Assembly: GCA_052388455.1 (NCBI GenBank)
Contig: JBQTIA010000074.1
Location: 1-15,390, forward strand
Direction: 5' to 3'
Source: CAZSNH01 sp052388455
GTDB taxonomy: Bacteria; Pseudomonadota; Alphaproteobacteria; Rhizobiales; Hyphomicrobiaceae
Length of the DNA: 15,390 nt
Shown in pieces: positions 6,874-14,052 of the stretch. Position numbers and translations under genes: made by a program. The notes below the pieces were generated by a model. The model saw nothing but the letters and a program-made list of their open reading frames with translations, did not search any database and was not told where the DNA came from. Numbering within the stretch: the stretch's first letter is position 1; the number at the start of each line of letters is the position of its first letter.

Positions 6874-8427
6874 TCAGGCTGGCTTTTCGAGACCTGTGAT
6901 CCGCTCGAGCAGGCCGGGTCGGCGCGCCTTCGGCGCGTTGCCTGCACCTTCGAGGTCCTGCTTGTCGGCCTCGGCGGCTGCGGCGGCGGCCGGCGTCGAC
7001 GCTCCACTGCCCTCGATGGCCCTGAGATAAGCGCCAGATCCATTACCCTGCCCGTTGGCAGCCAGGACACCTGCTGCACTCATTCCGCTGGCGATGCTGG
7101 CTGCACTTGCTGCGCTGGCTGCAGTCTCAGCGGCCTGAACGTCCGGAGCCGGCAGCGGCGGTGGACCGGCTGCGGGCTCGGCCGTCGGCTTGGGCGGTCG
7201 CGGCGCGGCGATTCGTTCCGACAGCGAAGCCCGCTTCGCCGGTTCGATCAGCGGACGGCGCGACGGCCCGGTGACCGGCACCGTACCCGCACCGAGCCGG
7301 CGCATCTCGTCCATGTAGTGAGACGCCTGCCGGGCCAGCTTCTCGTTGGCGGCGGCGATCTCGGCCCTGAGCGTCTGGATGGTCGACGTCTGCTCGTCGG
7401 CCTGTGCCTGCAAGGCCGAAAGCCGAGCCTTGAGCGCGATCTTGCTTTCCTTGATCGCCCGATCGTCGGCGGACCCGATCTCGTAAGCTTTCAGCGCCGC
7501 CTTGAGATTGGCGATCTCCGTCGATTGATCGCGGTTCGTGGCCTTCAGCGCCCGCAGCTCCTGCTCGAAATGGGCGTGCTCGGCCTGACCCGCCTCGGCC
7601 GCACCCTTGACCGACCGAAGCGCCATCTCCGCCTCGGCCAGATCCTTGCTGAGCCGCTTCAATTCGTGCTCGTCCCCGGCGGTCGCGTCGGCACCATTGG
7701 CCAGCCCGGGGATGCTCGCGCGGTCGGCACCGGACTTGCCGAGCACACCCTGCAAGCGGCCGATCAGGGCCGACTGATCGCGGGCCTTGCCGCGCAAAGC
7801 CTCGATCTCGGCGCGCAGTGCCACCTCGGCGTCGAAGCGCGGATCGCGCAGGCTCTCGCGGTTGCGGGCGGCATGAGTGGTCAGCGTGGCATTGAGGCGA
7901 TGCAGCTCGTCGCGCTGCTGGGCGTTGATCTGGCGGGCCTCGTCGAGGGCCTGCACCTGCTTGGAGGTCATGCGGGCGAGGTCGGCAATCTCGCGATCCC
8001 TCAGACCCAGCATCTTCTTGGCTTCGGCGAGGCGGTGCTCGACCTTGGGTAACCGCTCGGTGATGGTCTGCTCCAGCACGCGGCGCGCATTCTCGTGCTC
8101 GTCGAGGAAGGTGCGCATCCGCGCGACCTCGCCTTCGAGCCCGCTGATCGCCGCGTCGCGGCGGTTGATCTCGACGAGCTGGCGGGCTGCGCCGAAGTCG
8201 GCCTGCTCGAGCTTCGCTTCCAGCTTGTGGATGGTGATGGCGAACTCGGCTCTGAGACGATCCTTGTCGGCGCGGATTTCGGCCGTGGTCAGAGGCATCG
8301 ATCGCTTGAGTTCATCGGTCGCCATCCGTGCGGCGCGGCGGCGGTATAGGGGCGCCACCAGGAAGCACACCAGGGCCGCCGTGAAGAAGCCGAGCAGAAC
8401 CAGCATTGCGGACTGGATGGTGATCAA
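6874..8427 (-). CDS. Membrane-anchored coiled-coil protein of unknown function
   Basis: A 517-residue protein with three parts. A single membrane helix at about 6-28 (AMLVLLGFFTAALVCFLVAP) is followed by RRRAAR, which places the rest in the cytoplasm by the positive-inside rule. Residues about 45-375 are heptad-like, charged, Leu/Ala-rich segments interpreted as long coiled coils, broken near 190 and 235-250. The tail, about 380-500, is rich in Pro and Ala, and the protein ends in LLERITGLEKPA. The start is TTG at 8427 with a weak GGGA upstream; an ATG at 8406 would cut into the membrane helix. No enzymatic motif is visible. The architecture recalls cell-envelope scaffold or division-associated proteins, but no named family was recognised. 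Its neighbours, an ECF operon and EipA, also point to the envelope. Confidence 0.85.
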   Translation of the reverse strand: MITIQSAMLVLLGFFTAALVCFLVAPLYRRRAARMATDELKRSMPLTTAEIRADKDRLRAEFAITIHKLEAKLEQADFGAARQLVEINRRDAAISGLEGEVARMRTFLDEHENARRVLEQTITERLPKVEHRLAEAKKMLGLRDREIADLARMTSKQVQALDEARQINAQQRDELHRLNATLTTHAARNRESLRDPRFDAEVALRAEIEALRGKARDQSALIGRLQGVLGKSGADRASIPGLANGADATAGDEHELKRLSKDLAEAEMALRSVKGAAEAGQAEHAHFEQELRALKATNRDQSTEIANLKAALKAYEIGSADDRAIKESKIALKARLSALQAQADEQTSTIQTLRAEIAAANEKLARQASHYMDEMRRLGAGTVPVTGPSRRPLIEPAKRASLSERIAAPRPPKPTAEPAAGPPPLPAPDVQAAETAASAASAASIASGMSAAGVLAANGQGNGSGAYLRAIEGSGASTPAAAAAAEADKQDLEGAGNAPKARRPGLLERITGLEKPA

Positions 8428-8436
8428 CGGCAGATT

Positions 8437-8460
8437 CCCGAATGCAGGCCCGAATGCAGG
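8437..8460. repeat. Perfect 12-bp tandem duplication
   Basis: CCCGAATGCAGG occurs twice back to back (8437-8448 and 8449-8460), just upstream of the coiled-coil gene's start codon on the minus strand. It looks like a simple slippage duplication in its leader. Confidence 0.7.
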
Positions 8461-8594
8461 TTCCCAGGCTTTCTCACCTCTGGTCTCGAAACCGGACCGG
8501 CCTCGCAGCGCACACCCGCGCCGCGCCCGTCAGTGACCTCGGGCCGAGAGTGCCCGCCGCACCGGTTGACCAGCCGACCGGGGCCCGCCGTGCA

Positions 8595-9584
8595 CTACAG
8601 CGGGTTCCAAGTCGGTGAGCGGGTATACTTCAAGTAGCCGACGTTTGCACCTAGCCGCAGGCCGACGCCGGACCGAATGACACCGAGCATCACGTCGCCG
8701 TATTTCTGGAACTGTACGCTGACGCCGCCGATGAGATAGGCGGCGCCCTGAACGCCCGCGAAACGATGATAGATTTCAGAGGGATCGCGCATATTGTAAA
8801 CGAGGACCATAGTCTTCGAGCCCTCGGCGCCGGCATCGTAGCCGAGCGACGGCCCCTGCCAGAACACGCGATGGCGGCCCGCATCTTTGGTGTGGAGCGT
8901 GCCTTCGCCGTAGCGCAGGCCGAGCACGAAGGCGCCGCCCGCATCCTGGCCGAGAATATAGCCGTTGGGGCGACCCTGACTCTTGAAGGCATACTCGACG
9001 GCGCTGGCTAGGCTCTCGCTGATGGAACCAAAAAAGCTGTGGCCGGCGGTGATGATTTCGCCCTGCTCATAGTAGCCGCGGGACAAGCGGGTCTCGGGGC
9101 CTGCCGGCGGTCCGCGATCCTGGTAGCCACGATCCTGATAGGCGCGGTCTTGGTAGCTCGGATCCTGTGGAGCGTAAGTGTCGCCGGTCTGCGGCTGCCC
9201 GTAGGGCTCGCCGTAGCGGCGCCCGTCCTGCGGTGACCCTCGGTCCGGATCGCTGAAGCTGTCGGGGCGGGGCTGATAGCGGTCGCCATCGCCGGCCCGG
9301 TAGGCGTCCTCGCGCGGCGTGTCGTAACCGCCATTTCCCCGATCCGCGCCAGCTTGGTATGGATCATGGCCGTAACCGTCCTGGCGATATTGATCCTGTG
9401 CGTAACGATCCTCGGCGGCCGGCTGTGAATAGCCGCGGTCGTCATAACGGTTGTCGTAAGTCTGACGCCCGGCTCCGCTCTGCCAGGGCAGATCGTCCTC
9501 GGCGACAGCCGCCGCTCCCCAGACGAGCGGAAGCGCCGCGGCGAGCAGGCAGGCGAAATCGAGCGTGAGATTGCGGATGAGCAT
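8595..9584 (-). CDS. eipA: EipA-like periplasmic envelope protein (DUF1134)
   Basis: A 329-residue exported protein. Residues 1-28 form a signal peptide (hydrophobic FACLLAAALPLVWGAAAVA). Residues about 35-165 are a low-complexity Tyr/Asp/Gln/Arg/Gly-rich spacer with the repeat YQDRxYQDRGYQDRG near 144-158. Residues about 170-329 match DUF1134, with the hallmark blocks GHSFFGSISESLASAVEYAF (181-200), QGRPNGYILGQDAGGAFVLG, YGEGTLHTKDAGRHRVFWQG and the terminal GVGLRLGANVGYLKYTRSPT. In Brucella, the DUF1134 protein EipA is a periplasmic beta-barrel-like protein needed for envelope integrity. The start at 9584 is chosen because it opens the signal peptide; upstream in-frame starts (9662, 9668) add non-conserved residues. 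No clear ribosome site was found. The long Tyr-rich spacer is unusual. Confidence 0.9.
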   Translation of the reverse strand: MLIRNLTLDFACLLAAALPLVWGAAAVAEDDLPWQSGAGRQTYDNRYDDRGYSQPAAEDRYAQDQYRQDGYGHDPYQAGADRGNGGYDTPREDAYRAGDGDRYQPRPDSFSDPDRGSPQDGRRYGEPYGQPQTGDTYAPQDPSYQDRAYQDRGYQDRGPPAGPETRLSRGYYEQGEIITAGHSFFGSISESLASAVEYAFKSQGRPNGYILGQDAGGAFVLGLRYGEGTLHTKDAGRHRVFWQGPSLGYDAGAEGSKTMVLVYNMRDPSEIYHRFAGVQGAAYLIGGVSVQFQKYGDVMLGVIRSGVGLRLGANVGYLKYTRSPTWNPL

Positions 9585-9733
9585 GGCCGGATCGGTCCGT
9601 TTCGTAGGCCGCGCGGCGCCGACGAACGGCAGCGATGCGGCTGGTAACCCCCCGTAGACCATCGCCAATAAGTGTTACCAAAGTGTGGCCGCCCCGACGG
9701 GCGATCCCACCCCTCCAGCTCGCGTAACGCGTT

Positions 9734-10546
9734 CTAAAACAGCGGGTTGCGAGCCCAGGCCACGAACTCGGGATTGGTGAATGCGGTGGCCGTGTGGCCG
9801 TAGGTGAGATCGGCGCCGGCCAAATTCGTGACCCGCCCGCCGGCCGCCGCGAGCACCGCGTGACCCGCCGCCGTATCCCATTCGCAGGTCGGCCCGATCC
9901 GCCCGTACACGTCCGCTTCGCCCCGTGCGATGAGGCAGAATTTAACGGAAGAGCCGAGCCGGCGGCATTCGGCGACTTTGAGCCGGCCGAGAAACGCCTC
10001 GCCCGATGTACTGTGCGACCGGCTCTGGAGCGCCACGACGCCGGCTGCATCCGGCGCGCGGGTGCGGATCGGTCTCAGCGTAGCGGAGCCGAGGGCCGGC
10101 GGCGCCTCGTCGGGGGCGATTGTCGCCTCGAACGCCTCCTCAGGTCCGAGAGTGAGGAAGAGATGCGATCGCGCCGGAGCATAGACGATGCCGAAAACCG
10201 GGCGGCGGTTCACGATCAGCCCGATATTGACCGTGAACTCGTTCCGGCCGGCCACGAATTCCTTGGTGCCGTCGAGCGGATCGACGAGAAAAAAGCGGTC
10301 TCCGATAGCCGGAGCCGCACCCGCCGCCACCTGCTCTTCGGCGATCACCGGCACGCCGGGCGCGGCCCTCGCGAGGGCTCGGACCAGAACGTCCTCCGCC
10401 TCGCGATCGGCGGCGGTCACCGGCGAAGCGTCGCTCTTGCGCTCGACGGCCACTCCCCCGCGGAAATACCGCATCTCGATCCGGCCGGCCTCAAGCACGG
10501 CCGGCAACAAGGCTGCTGCCAGCGCCCGCTGATCTTTGGCGTCCAT
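9734..10546 (-). CDS. cysQ: 3'(2'),5'-bisphosphate nucleotidase CysQ
   Basis: A 270-residue member of the inositol monophosphatase-like superfamily. CysQ hydrolyses 3'-phosphoadenosine 5'-phosphate (PAP) to AMP, removing the by-product of sulfate assimilation and sulfation. The metal-binding residues are visible: Glu70 in VIAEEQ, the motif DPLDGT (89-94) with Asp89 and Asp92, and WDTAAGHAVLAAAGG (223-237) with Asp224. SDASPVTAADREAE (38-51) is the usual N-terminal family block, and the length is normal. The ATG at 10546 has GGGGGAG about 11 bases upstream. The gene is transcribed divergently from chpT, and no sulfur genes lie nearby. CysQ, as opposed to an IMPase, is supported by the KEF after DPLDGT and by the overall pattern. 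Confidence 0.93.
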   Translation of the reverse strand: MDAKDQRALAAALLPAVLEAGRIEMRYFRGGVAVERKSDASPVTAADREAEDVLVRALARAAPGVPVIAEEQVAAGAAPAIGDRFFLVDPLDGTKEFVAGRNEFTVNIGLIVNRRPVFGIVYAPARSHLFLTLGPEEAFEATIAPDEAPPALGSATLRPIRTRAPDAAGVVALQSRSHSTSGEAFLGRLKVAECRRLGSSVKFCLIARGEADVYGRIGPTCEWDTAAGHAVLAAAGGRVTNLAGADLTYGHTATAFTNPEFVAWARNPLF

Positions 10547-10723
10547 GGTCTGGGAAGCTCCCCCGAGTGTTGCGCCAGGCGCACTTGATTCCTGCGGCTA
10601 TCAGCCAGCCACGGCGCTGGCAAGCCGCGCCTGTTGGCGAATGGTCGCGAATCATCTCATGTCGAAAGTCCAGCGTGTCGTCGCCATGACGGGCACGCGC
10701 CGTGTCATGCCTTGGGGGCGCCG

Positions 10724-11368
10724 ATGAATTCGCATGCCATTCCCTCCGATCTCGACCTCGCCGCGCTGATCTCGAGCAAGATCTGCCACGATGTCATCGG
10801 ACCCGTCGGCGCCATCTACAACGGCCTCGAAATTCTCGACGAAGACGACGACATCGAAGCCAAGAGCTACGCGCTCGACGTGATACGCAATGTCACCGAG
10901 CAAGCCTCTGCTCGACTGCAGTTCGCCCGCTTCGCCTTCGGCGCGTCGGGATCGGCCGGAGCGATGATCGACCTTGGTACGGCTGAGCAGATTTCGCGCG
11001 GCTTCATCGGCCAGGGAAAGCACAAGCTCGTCTGGCACGGACAGCCGGGCCATATGGCCAAGGACAAAGTCAAGCTGCTGCTGAACCTGATTGCGAGCGC
11101 CATAGCTGCACTGCCGCGCGGCGGCGAAATCGACGTCGCCATGGGCGGCTCGCTGGACGCGCCGAGCTTTCTCATCCGCTGCAAGGGCACCGGCGCCAAG
11201 CCGCCGCAGTATCTGACCGAGTTCGTGATCGGCCAGCAGCCCCCGCAACTCGATGCCATGACCATCCAGGCCTATTACACGTGGCGTCTCGCCGGCACCG
11301 CAGGCATGCGCATCGAAATCCTGAAGGACGATGCCGACATCCTGCTCTCGGCCAAGCCTGCACAGTGA
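10724..11368 (+). CDS. chpT: Histidine phosphotransferase ChpT
   Basis: A 214-residue ChpT. In alphaproteobacteria ChpT passes phosphate from the hybrid kinase CckA to CtrA and CpdR, which control cell-cycle progression, motility and envelope functions. The phospho-acceptor is His22 in ALISSKICHDVIGPVGAIYN (14-33), followed by a helical hairpin dimerisation region up to about residue 72. The rest is a degenerate ATPase-like fold with HMAKDKVKLLLNLIASAIAA (110-129) and the C-terminal AYYTWRLAGTAGMRIEI. The start at 10724 is chosen because the conserved N-terminus begins just after it and GGGGG lies about 7 bases upstream; extending to 10634 adds non-conserved residues. The response regulator gene that follows may be a functional associate. 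ChpT normally lacks autokinase activity. Confidence 0.92.
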   Translation: MNSHAIPSDLDLAALISSKICHDVIGPVGAIYNGLEILDEDDDIEAKSYALDVIRNVTEQASARLQFARFAFGASGSAGAMIDLGTAEQISRGFIGQGKHKLVWHGQPGHMAKDKVKLLLNLIASAIAALPRGGEIDVAMGGSLDAPSFLIRCKGTGAKPPQYLTEFVIGQQPPQLDAMTIQAYYTWRLAGTAGMRIEILKDDADILLSAKPAQ

Positions 11369-11392
11369 TCGCGACTGCCCGCGCTTTCCAAA

Positions 11393-11424
11393 TTGAACCT
11401 GACTTAACCGTTCGATAACCGTTC
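11393..11424 (+). promoter_or_regulatory. Candidate promoter/operator with CtrA-like box upstream of the response regulator
   Basis: TTAA-CCGTTCG-ATAA (11404-11418) differs by one base from the CtrA consensus TTAA-N7-TTAA. The same stretch contains a direct repeat, TAACCGTTC at 11405-11413 and 11416-11424, spaced 11 bases apart, about one helical turn. TTGAAC (11393-11398) and GATAAC (11414-11419) could be -35 and -10, but the 15-base spacer is short. It lies about 80-100 bases upstream of the response regulator start. Confidence 0.4.
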
Positions 11425-11505
11425 CATCGCAAAGTCGGGCGGTGTCGCACGGGTCAGGCAGGGCCATTTTTCCTGGGCGGCGGCAGTTTCGCGGGGATGT
11501 CAGCA

Positions 11506-11877
11506 ATGAAGCGATGCCTGATCGTCGATGATTCCGACGTCATTCGAAAAGTGGCGCGGCAAATCCTCGAAGGCATGACTTATCGCGTGCAGGAAGCCGA
11601 AAACACCACCGCGGCTCTGGACTACTGCCGATCATCGGAGCCGCCCGATCTGATTCTTCTCGACTGGCTGCTGCCGGGTCCGCCCGCCCTCGATTTTCTC
11701 ATGACACTTCGGAAGACCGTGTCCGGACGGCGGCCCTTCGTCATCTACTGCACCACAGAGAACGATCCGTCGGATATCGCCCGTGCCTATGCGGCCGGCG
11801 CGGACGACTATTTCCTCAAGCCCTTCGACAGCGCCGGCCTGATCAACAAGATCGCCGACATCAACCTCGCCGCTTGA
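11506..11877 (+). CDS. CheY-like single-domain response regulator
   Basis: A 123-residue stand-alone receiver domain with no output domain. The acidic pair is in VDDSD (Asp8, Asp9), the phospho-acceptor is Asp53 in LILLDWLLPG, the switch Thr is in YCTTEND (83-84), and the conserved Lys105 is in FLKPFD. The first block, MKRCLIVDDSDVIRKVARQI, is typical of CheY-type regulators in alphaproteobacteria. After the acceptor, the usual P-x-M-D-G turn reads PGPPAL, so the common 'DG' is missing. The ATG at 11506 is preceded by GGGGA about 8 bases upstream; an ATG 9 bases earlier (11497) is also possible. It follows chpT by 137 bases with a possible separate promoter. Partner kinase unknown; ChpT is a plausible but unproven phosphate source. 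Confidence 0.9.
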   Translation: MKRCLIVDDSDVIRKVARQILEGMTYRVQEAENTTAALDYCRSSEPPDLILLDWLLPGPPALDFLMTLRKTVSGRRPFVIYCTTENDPSDIARAYAAGADDYFLKPFDSAGLINKIADINLAA

Positions 11878-11995
11878 CGCCGTCCCTAGCACCTTCATCA
11901 GGCATTGCACGAGGTCGCGACCACCTCGCACACCTGTCGCATCGGCCGCAATGCGCGCTTGACAGGCGCCGCCAGCTCCGGCTGTGCCTTCCAAA

Positions 11996-12838
11996 ATGAA
12001 CTACAGGCACGCCTACCACGCGGGAAACTTCGCCGATGTCGTGAAGCACGCCGTGCTGGCGCTGGTCATCGATCACCTGAAAAAGAAACCCGCACCGTTC
12101 AGGGTGATCGATACCCACGCCGGGATCGGTCTCTATGATCTCACAGGCGACGAGGCCAGCCGCACCGGCGAATGGCAGTCCGGCATCGGGCGGGTGCTCG
12201 GCTCATCACCGCCGCCGGGCGTCTCGGCGCTGCTCGAAGGGTATCTCGATAGCGTGCGCACGACGAATGGTGGCGCCGCGCCACTGGTCCGCTACCCTGG
12301 AAGCCCGCTCGTCGCGCGCCATCTGCTGCGCCCCGACGACCGGCTGATCGTCAACGAGTTGCACCCGGACGACCATGCAGCCCTCTCTCGGCTGTTCGCC
12401 GGCGACCGGCAAACCAAGGTGATGGCTCTCGATGGCTGGACGGCGCTGAAATCGCTGCTCCCCCCCACGGAGCGCCGCGGTCTCGTGCTCGTCGACCCGC
12501 CTTTCGAGCAGGCCGGAGAGTTCGAGCGGCTCGTTGCCGGGCTGACGGCGGCCCACCGGCGGTTCGCGACCGGCACGATGCTGCTCTGGTACCCCGTCAA
12601 GCAGGACACCGCCGTTGCGCCCTTCCACCGCTCGCTGGCCAAACTCGGCTTGGCCAAGCTGCTCGTCGCCGAAGTGTTCGTTCGCCGGGCGGACGACGGA
12701 GAGCGGCTCAACGGCAGCGGACTGATCGTCCTCAATCCGCCGTTCGTACTGCACCAGCAACTGAGCGCACTGCTGCCCTGGCTGGCCGAGACGCTGTCGG
12801 CAGGACGCGCCGCAACGCACCGCCTGTTCTGGCTTTGA
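11996..12838 (+). CDS. rlmJ: 23S rRNA (adenine(2030)-N6)-methyltransferase RlmJ
   Basis: A 280-residue SAM-dependent methyltransferase that modifies A2030 of 23S rRNA. The N-terminal signature MNYRHAYHAGNFADVVKH (1-18) is characteristic of RlmJ. FRVIDTHAGIGLYDL (35-49) forms the SAM-binding loop, and LVLVDPPFE (163-171) holds the catalytic DPPF motif of the N6-adenine methyltransferases. The C-terminal LNPPFVLHQQL...LLPWLAE also matches the family. The length is normal. The start at 11996 is chosen because the conserved N-terminus begins exactly there; a GTG/ATG-type start four codons upstream is possible. No clear ribosome site precedes it. Its function is housekeeping and unrelated to the neighbouring regulators. 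Confidence 0.93.
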   Translation: MNYRHAYHAGNFADVVKHAVLALVIDHLKKKPAPFRVIDTHAGIGLYDLTGDEASRTGEWQSGIGRVLGSSPPPGVSALLEGYLDSVRTTNGGAAPLVRYPGSPLVARHLLRPDDRLIVNELHPDDHAALSRLFAGDRQTKVMALDGWTALKSLLPPTERRGLVLVDPPFEQAGEFERLVAGLTAAHRRFATGTMLLWYPVKQDTAVAPFHRSLAKLGLAKLLVAEVFVRRADDGERLNGSGLIVLNPPFVLHQQLSALLPWLAETLSAGRAATHRLFWL

Positions 12839-13154
12839 AGTGATCAACAAATGTGCAATTCCGGCGAACCAACTCGACCGTCTCAACTCGTCGTGATCAG
12901 TGTGCAGATTGTCCGGCTTACCTGTTGCGCCACTTCCGTCTTTCCGGAATAAGAGCGTCTCCGGCGGCATGGCCTCTGGAGAGCGTATTGTTGTGACTGA
13001 CTTGCAGAGACCGCCGCGCGCATGAATTGCATTACGACCGCGCTCGAAACTCCCGGGATCGGACATACGTAGATCGGCCACAACCAGTGCGGGCTCATCC
13101 CCAGAGCCCGCGCTGCTATTGGCGTTTGGGGAGCGTAATGAGGAGGACGTTGCA
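12839..13154. other. Leader/promoter region of the cold-shock gene
   Basis: These 316 bases between rlmJ and the cold-shock gene contain no plausible ORF. No terminator for rlmJ and no convincing promoter could be picked out by eye. The main structure is the hairpin at 13086-13114. Cold-shock genes often have long structured leaders, so part of this stretch may be transcribed 5' UTR. Confidence 0.5.
13086..13114 (+). promoter_or_regulatory. Strong hairpin in the presumed cold-shock mRNA leader
   Basis: AGTGCGGGCTC (13086-13096) pairs with GAGCCCGCGCT (13104-13114) over 11 bp with one G-U, around the 7-base loop ATCCCCA. It ends 40 bases before the ATG and is not followed by a T-run, so it is more likely a leader structure than a terminator. 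Confidence 0.45.
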
Positions 13155-13373
13155 ATGCGGCAGACCGGAACGGTCAAATTCTACAACGATCAGAAAGGCT
13201 ATGGCTTCATCACGCCGGACGACGGGGGCAAGGACGTGTTCGTCCACGTCACCGCCGTCGAGCGCTCCGGCATCACGGGCCTCAACGAAGGCTCGCGGGT
13301 GTCGTTCGAAACCGAGCCCGACAAACGCGGCAAGGGGCCCAAGGCCGTCAATCTGCAGTCCGCCGGCCGCTAG
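13155..13373 (+). CDS. Cold-shock domain protein (CspA family)
   Basis: A 72-residue single cold-shock domain that binds single-stranded nucleic acid and acts as an RNA chaperone. RNP1 is KGYGFI (14-19) and RNP2 is VFVHV (28-32). The opening TGTVKFYNDQKGYGFITPDD and closing KRGKGPKAVNLQ are family hallmarks. The ATG at 13155 has AGGAGG about 9 bases upstream, a strong site; an upstream in-frame start at 13119 would add residues not found in the family. The stop codon TAG (13371-13373) lies at the left edge of a terminator-like hairpin. Whether it is cold-induced cannot be read from the sequence. Confidence 0.97.
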   Translation: MRQTGTVKFYNDQKGYGFITPDDGGKDVFVHVTAVERSGITGLNEGSRVSFETEPDKRGKGPKAVNLQSAGR

Positions 13374-13422
13374 ACCAAGATCGCTTCGGACCCTATCAGT
13401 CCGAAGCGTGAATCGTCGGTCT
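13372..13422 (+). terminator. Terminator-like hairpin after the cold-shock gene
   Basis: CGCTTCGGAC (13382-13391) pairs perfectly with GTCCGAAGCG (13399-13408) around a 7-base loop. GAT/ATC pairs outside it across a 3-base TGA bulge (13409-13411), and AGACC (13372-13376) pairs with GGTCT (13418-13422). The outer stem starts inside the stop codon. The TGA bulge next to ATC is also found in the repeat at 1255-1332, so this could be a distant member of that family. No clear T-run follows. Confidence 0.55.
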
Positions 13423-13433
13423 CATCAAGATTC

Positions 13434-13474
13434 TAGAGCGTGATTGTGATGCAACCAAAAGCAATCACGCTCTA
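13434..13474. repeat. Hairpin repeat of the TCTAGAGCRTGAT type
   Basis: TAGAGCGTGATTG (13434-13446) and CAATCACGCTCTA (13462-13474) form a perfect 13-bp stem around a 15-base loop. The left end is part of TTCTAGAGCGTGAT, resembling a short palindromic repeat widespread between genes in Hyphomicrobiales. It follows the cold-shock terminator directly and may add a second stop to transcription. Confidence 0.7.
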
Positions 13475-13587
13475 TGCCGAGCACTGCATCGAGGGGGCGG
13501 ATGCGGGCCGAAGGAGGAGTCACCGAGCGGCAACGAGGGGCCGCAAAAGTGATCTTCACCCGCTAGGGCCTCTCATGGTTAATGGCG

Positions 13588-13629
13588 ACGGCGGCAGGGA
13601 TCGGGCAAACTCCCGCGACCTGCCGCCGT
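13588..13629 (+). promoter_or_regulatory. Two-tier hairpin in the leader of the first four-cysteine gene
   Basis: ACGGCGGCAGG (13588-13598) pairs perfectly with CCTGCCGCCGT (13619-13629). Inside, a symmetric 3x3 internal loop separates it from a CGGG/CCCG stem with a 6-base loop. The structure ends 27 bases before the ATG at 13657 and is followed by GGCATTTTC, so it could act as an attenuator or leader stabiliser. Confidence 0.45.
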
Positions 13630-13656
13630 TGGCATTTTCACGAGGAGAGACTTGTC

Positions 13657-13983
13657 ATGATCGAGAAGCTGGCTTCATGGGGAATCCTGGCCGTTGCCGG
13701 ATTTGCCGTCGCTGCCGCCCCCGCAGCCGTAGCGGGTTCCTGCGTCAAGAAGGGCGCGATCGGCGAAGCGGGTTCGCAGCAGGACGCCAAGCTCCAGGTC
13801 GATGAAGCCCTGCTGCAGGCGGTCGATTGGGGTGCCTGGGCCGCCTGGATGAGCTCCGGCAACAAAGTCGGCGCCGCCGCCAAGCTGCCGGGCTATACGT
13901 TCGGCGCCCGTTCCTACAGCTGCAAGCAGGGCGGCTCGTTCGGCTGGACATGCCGCGGCAGCGCCACCATCTGCAAGACCTGA
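13657..13983 (+). CDS. Small secreted four-cysteine protein, unknown function
   Basis: A 108-residue protein with a clear signal peptide (hydrophobic ILAVAGFAVAAAPAAVAG, cleavage probably near residue 27) and a mature part of about 80 residues with four cysteines (29, 89, 99, 106). The mature start, CVKKG, is followed by a helix-like DAKLQVDEALLQAVDWGAW and a C-terminal SC-x9-TC-x6-C pattern ending SATICKT, likely two disulfides. The ATG at 13657 has GAGGAGAG about 9 bases upstream. The gene at 14846 encodes a relative with the same signal peptide/four-Cys plan and the same TC-x2-SAT-[IV]-C ending. The protein is probably periplasmic or secreted; no named domain was recognised. Confidence 0.88.
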   Translation: MIEKLASWGILAVAGFAVAAAPAAVAGSCVKKGAIGEAGSQQDAKLQVDEALLQAVDWGAWAAWMSSGNKVGAAAKLPGYTFGARSYSCKQGGSFGWTCRGSATICKT

Positions 13984-14052
13984 TCGAGGGTGCGGCACAG
14001 TCCGTGATCGTGCGAGGTCGCGATCATGTCCGGACTTCAATATCAAAGATCG

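Noticed and set aside
6715..8052. A 445-codon open frame on the plus strand opposite the coiled-coil gene
   Set aside because: It mirrors the codons of the minus-strand gene in high-GC DNA, has Arg/Leu/Gly-biased unordered composition and no family motif. The minus-strand frame has a membrane helix and heptads.
9585..9733. CtrA box upstream of the EipA-like gene
   Set aside because: eipA in Brucella is reported, as I recall, to be CtrA-controlled, but no TTAA-N7-TTAA was found here, only a 7-bp inverted repeat TGGTAAC/GTTACCA (9642-9648, 9674-9680) with a 25-base gap.
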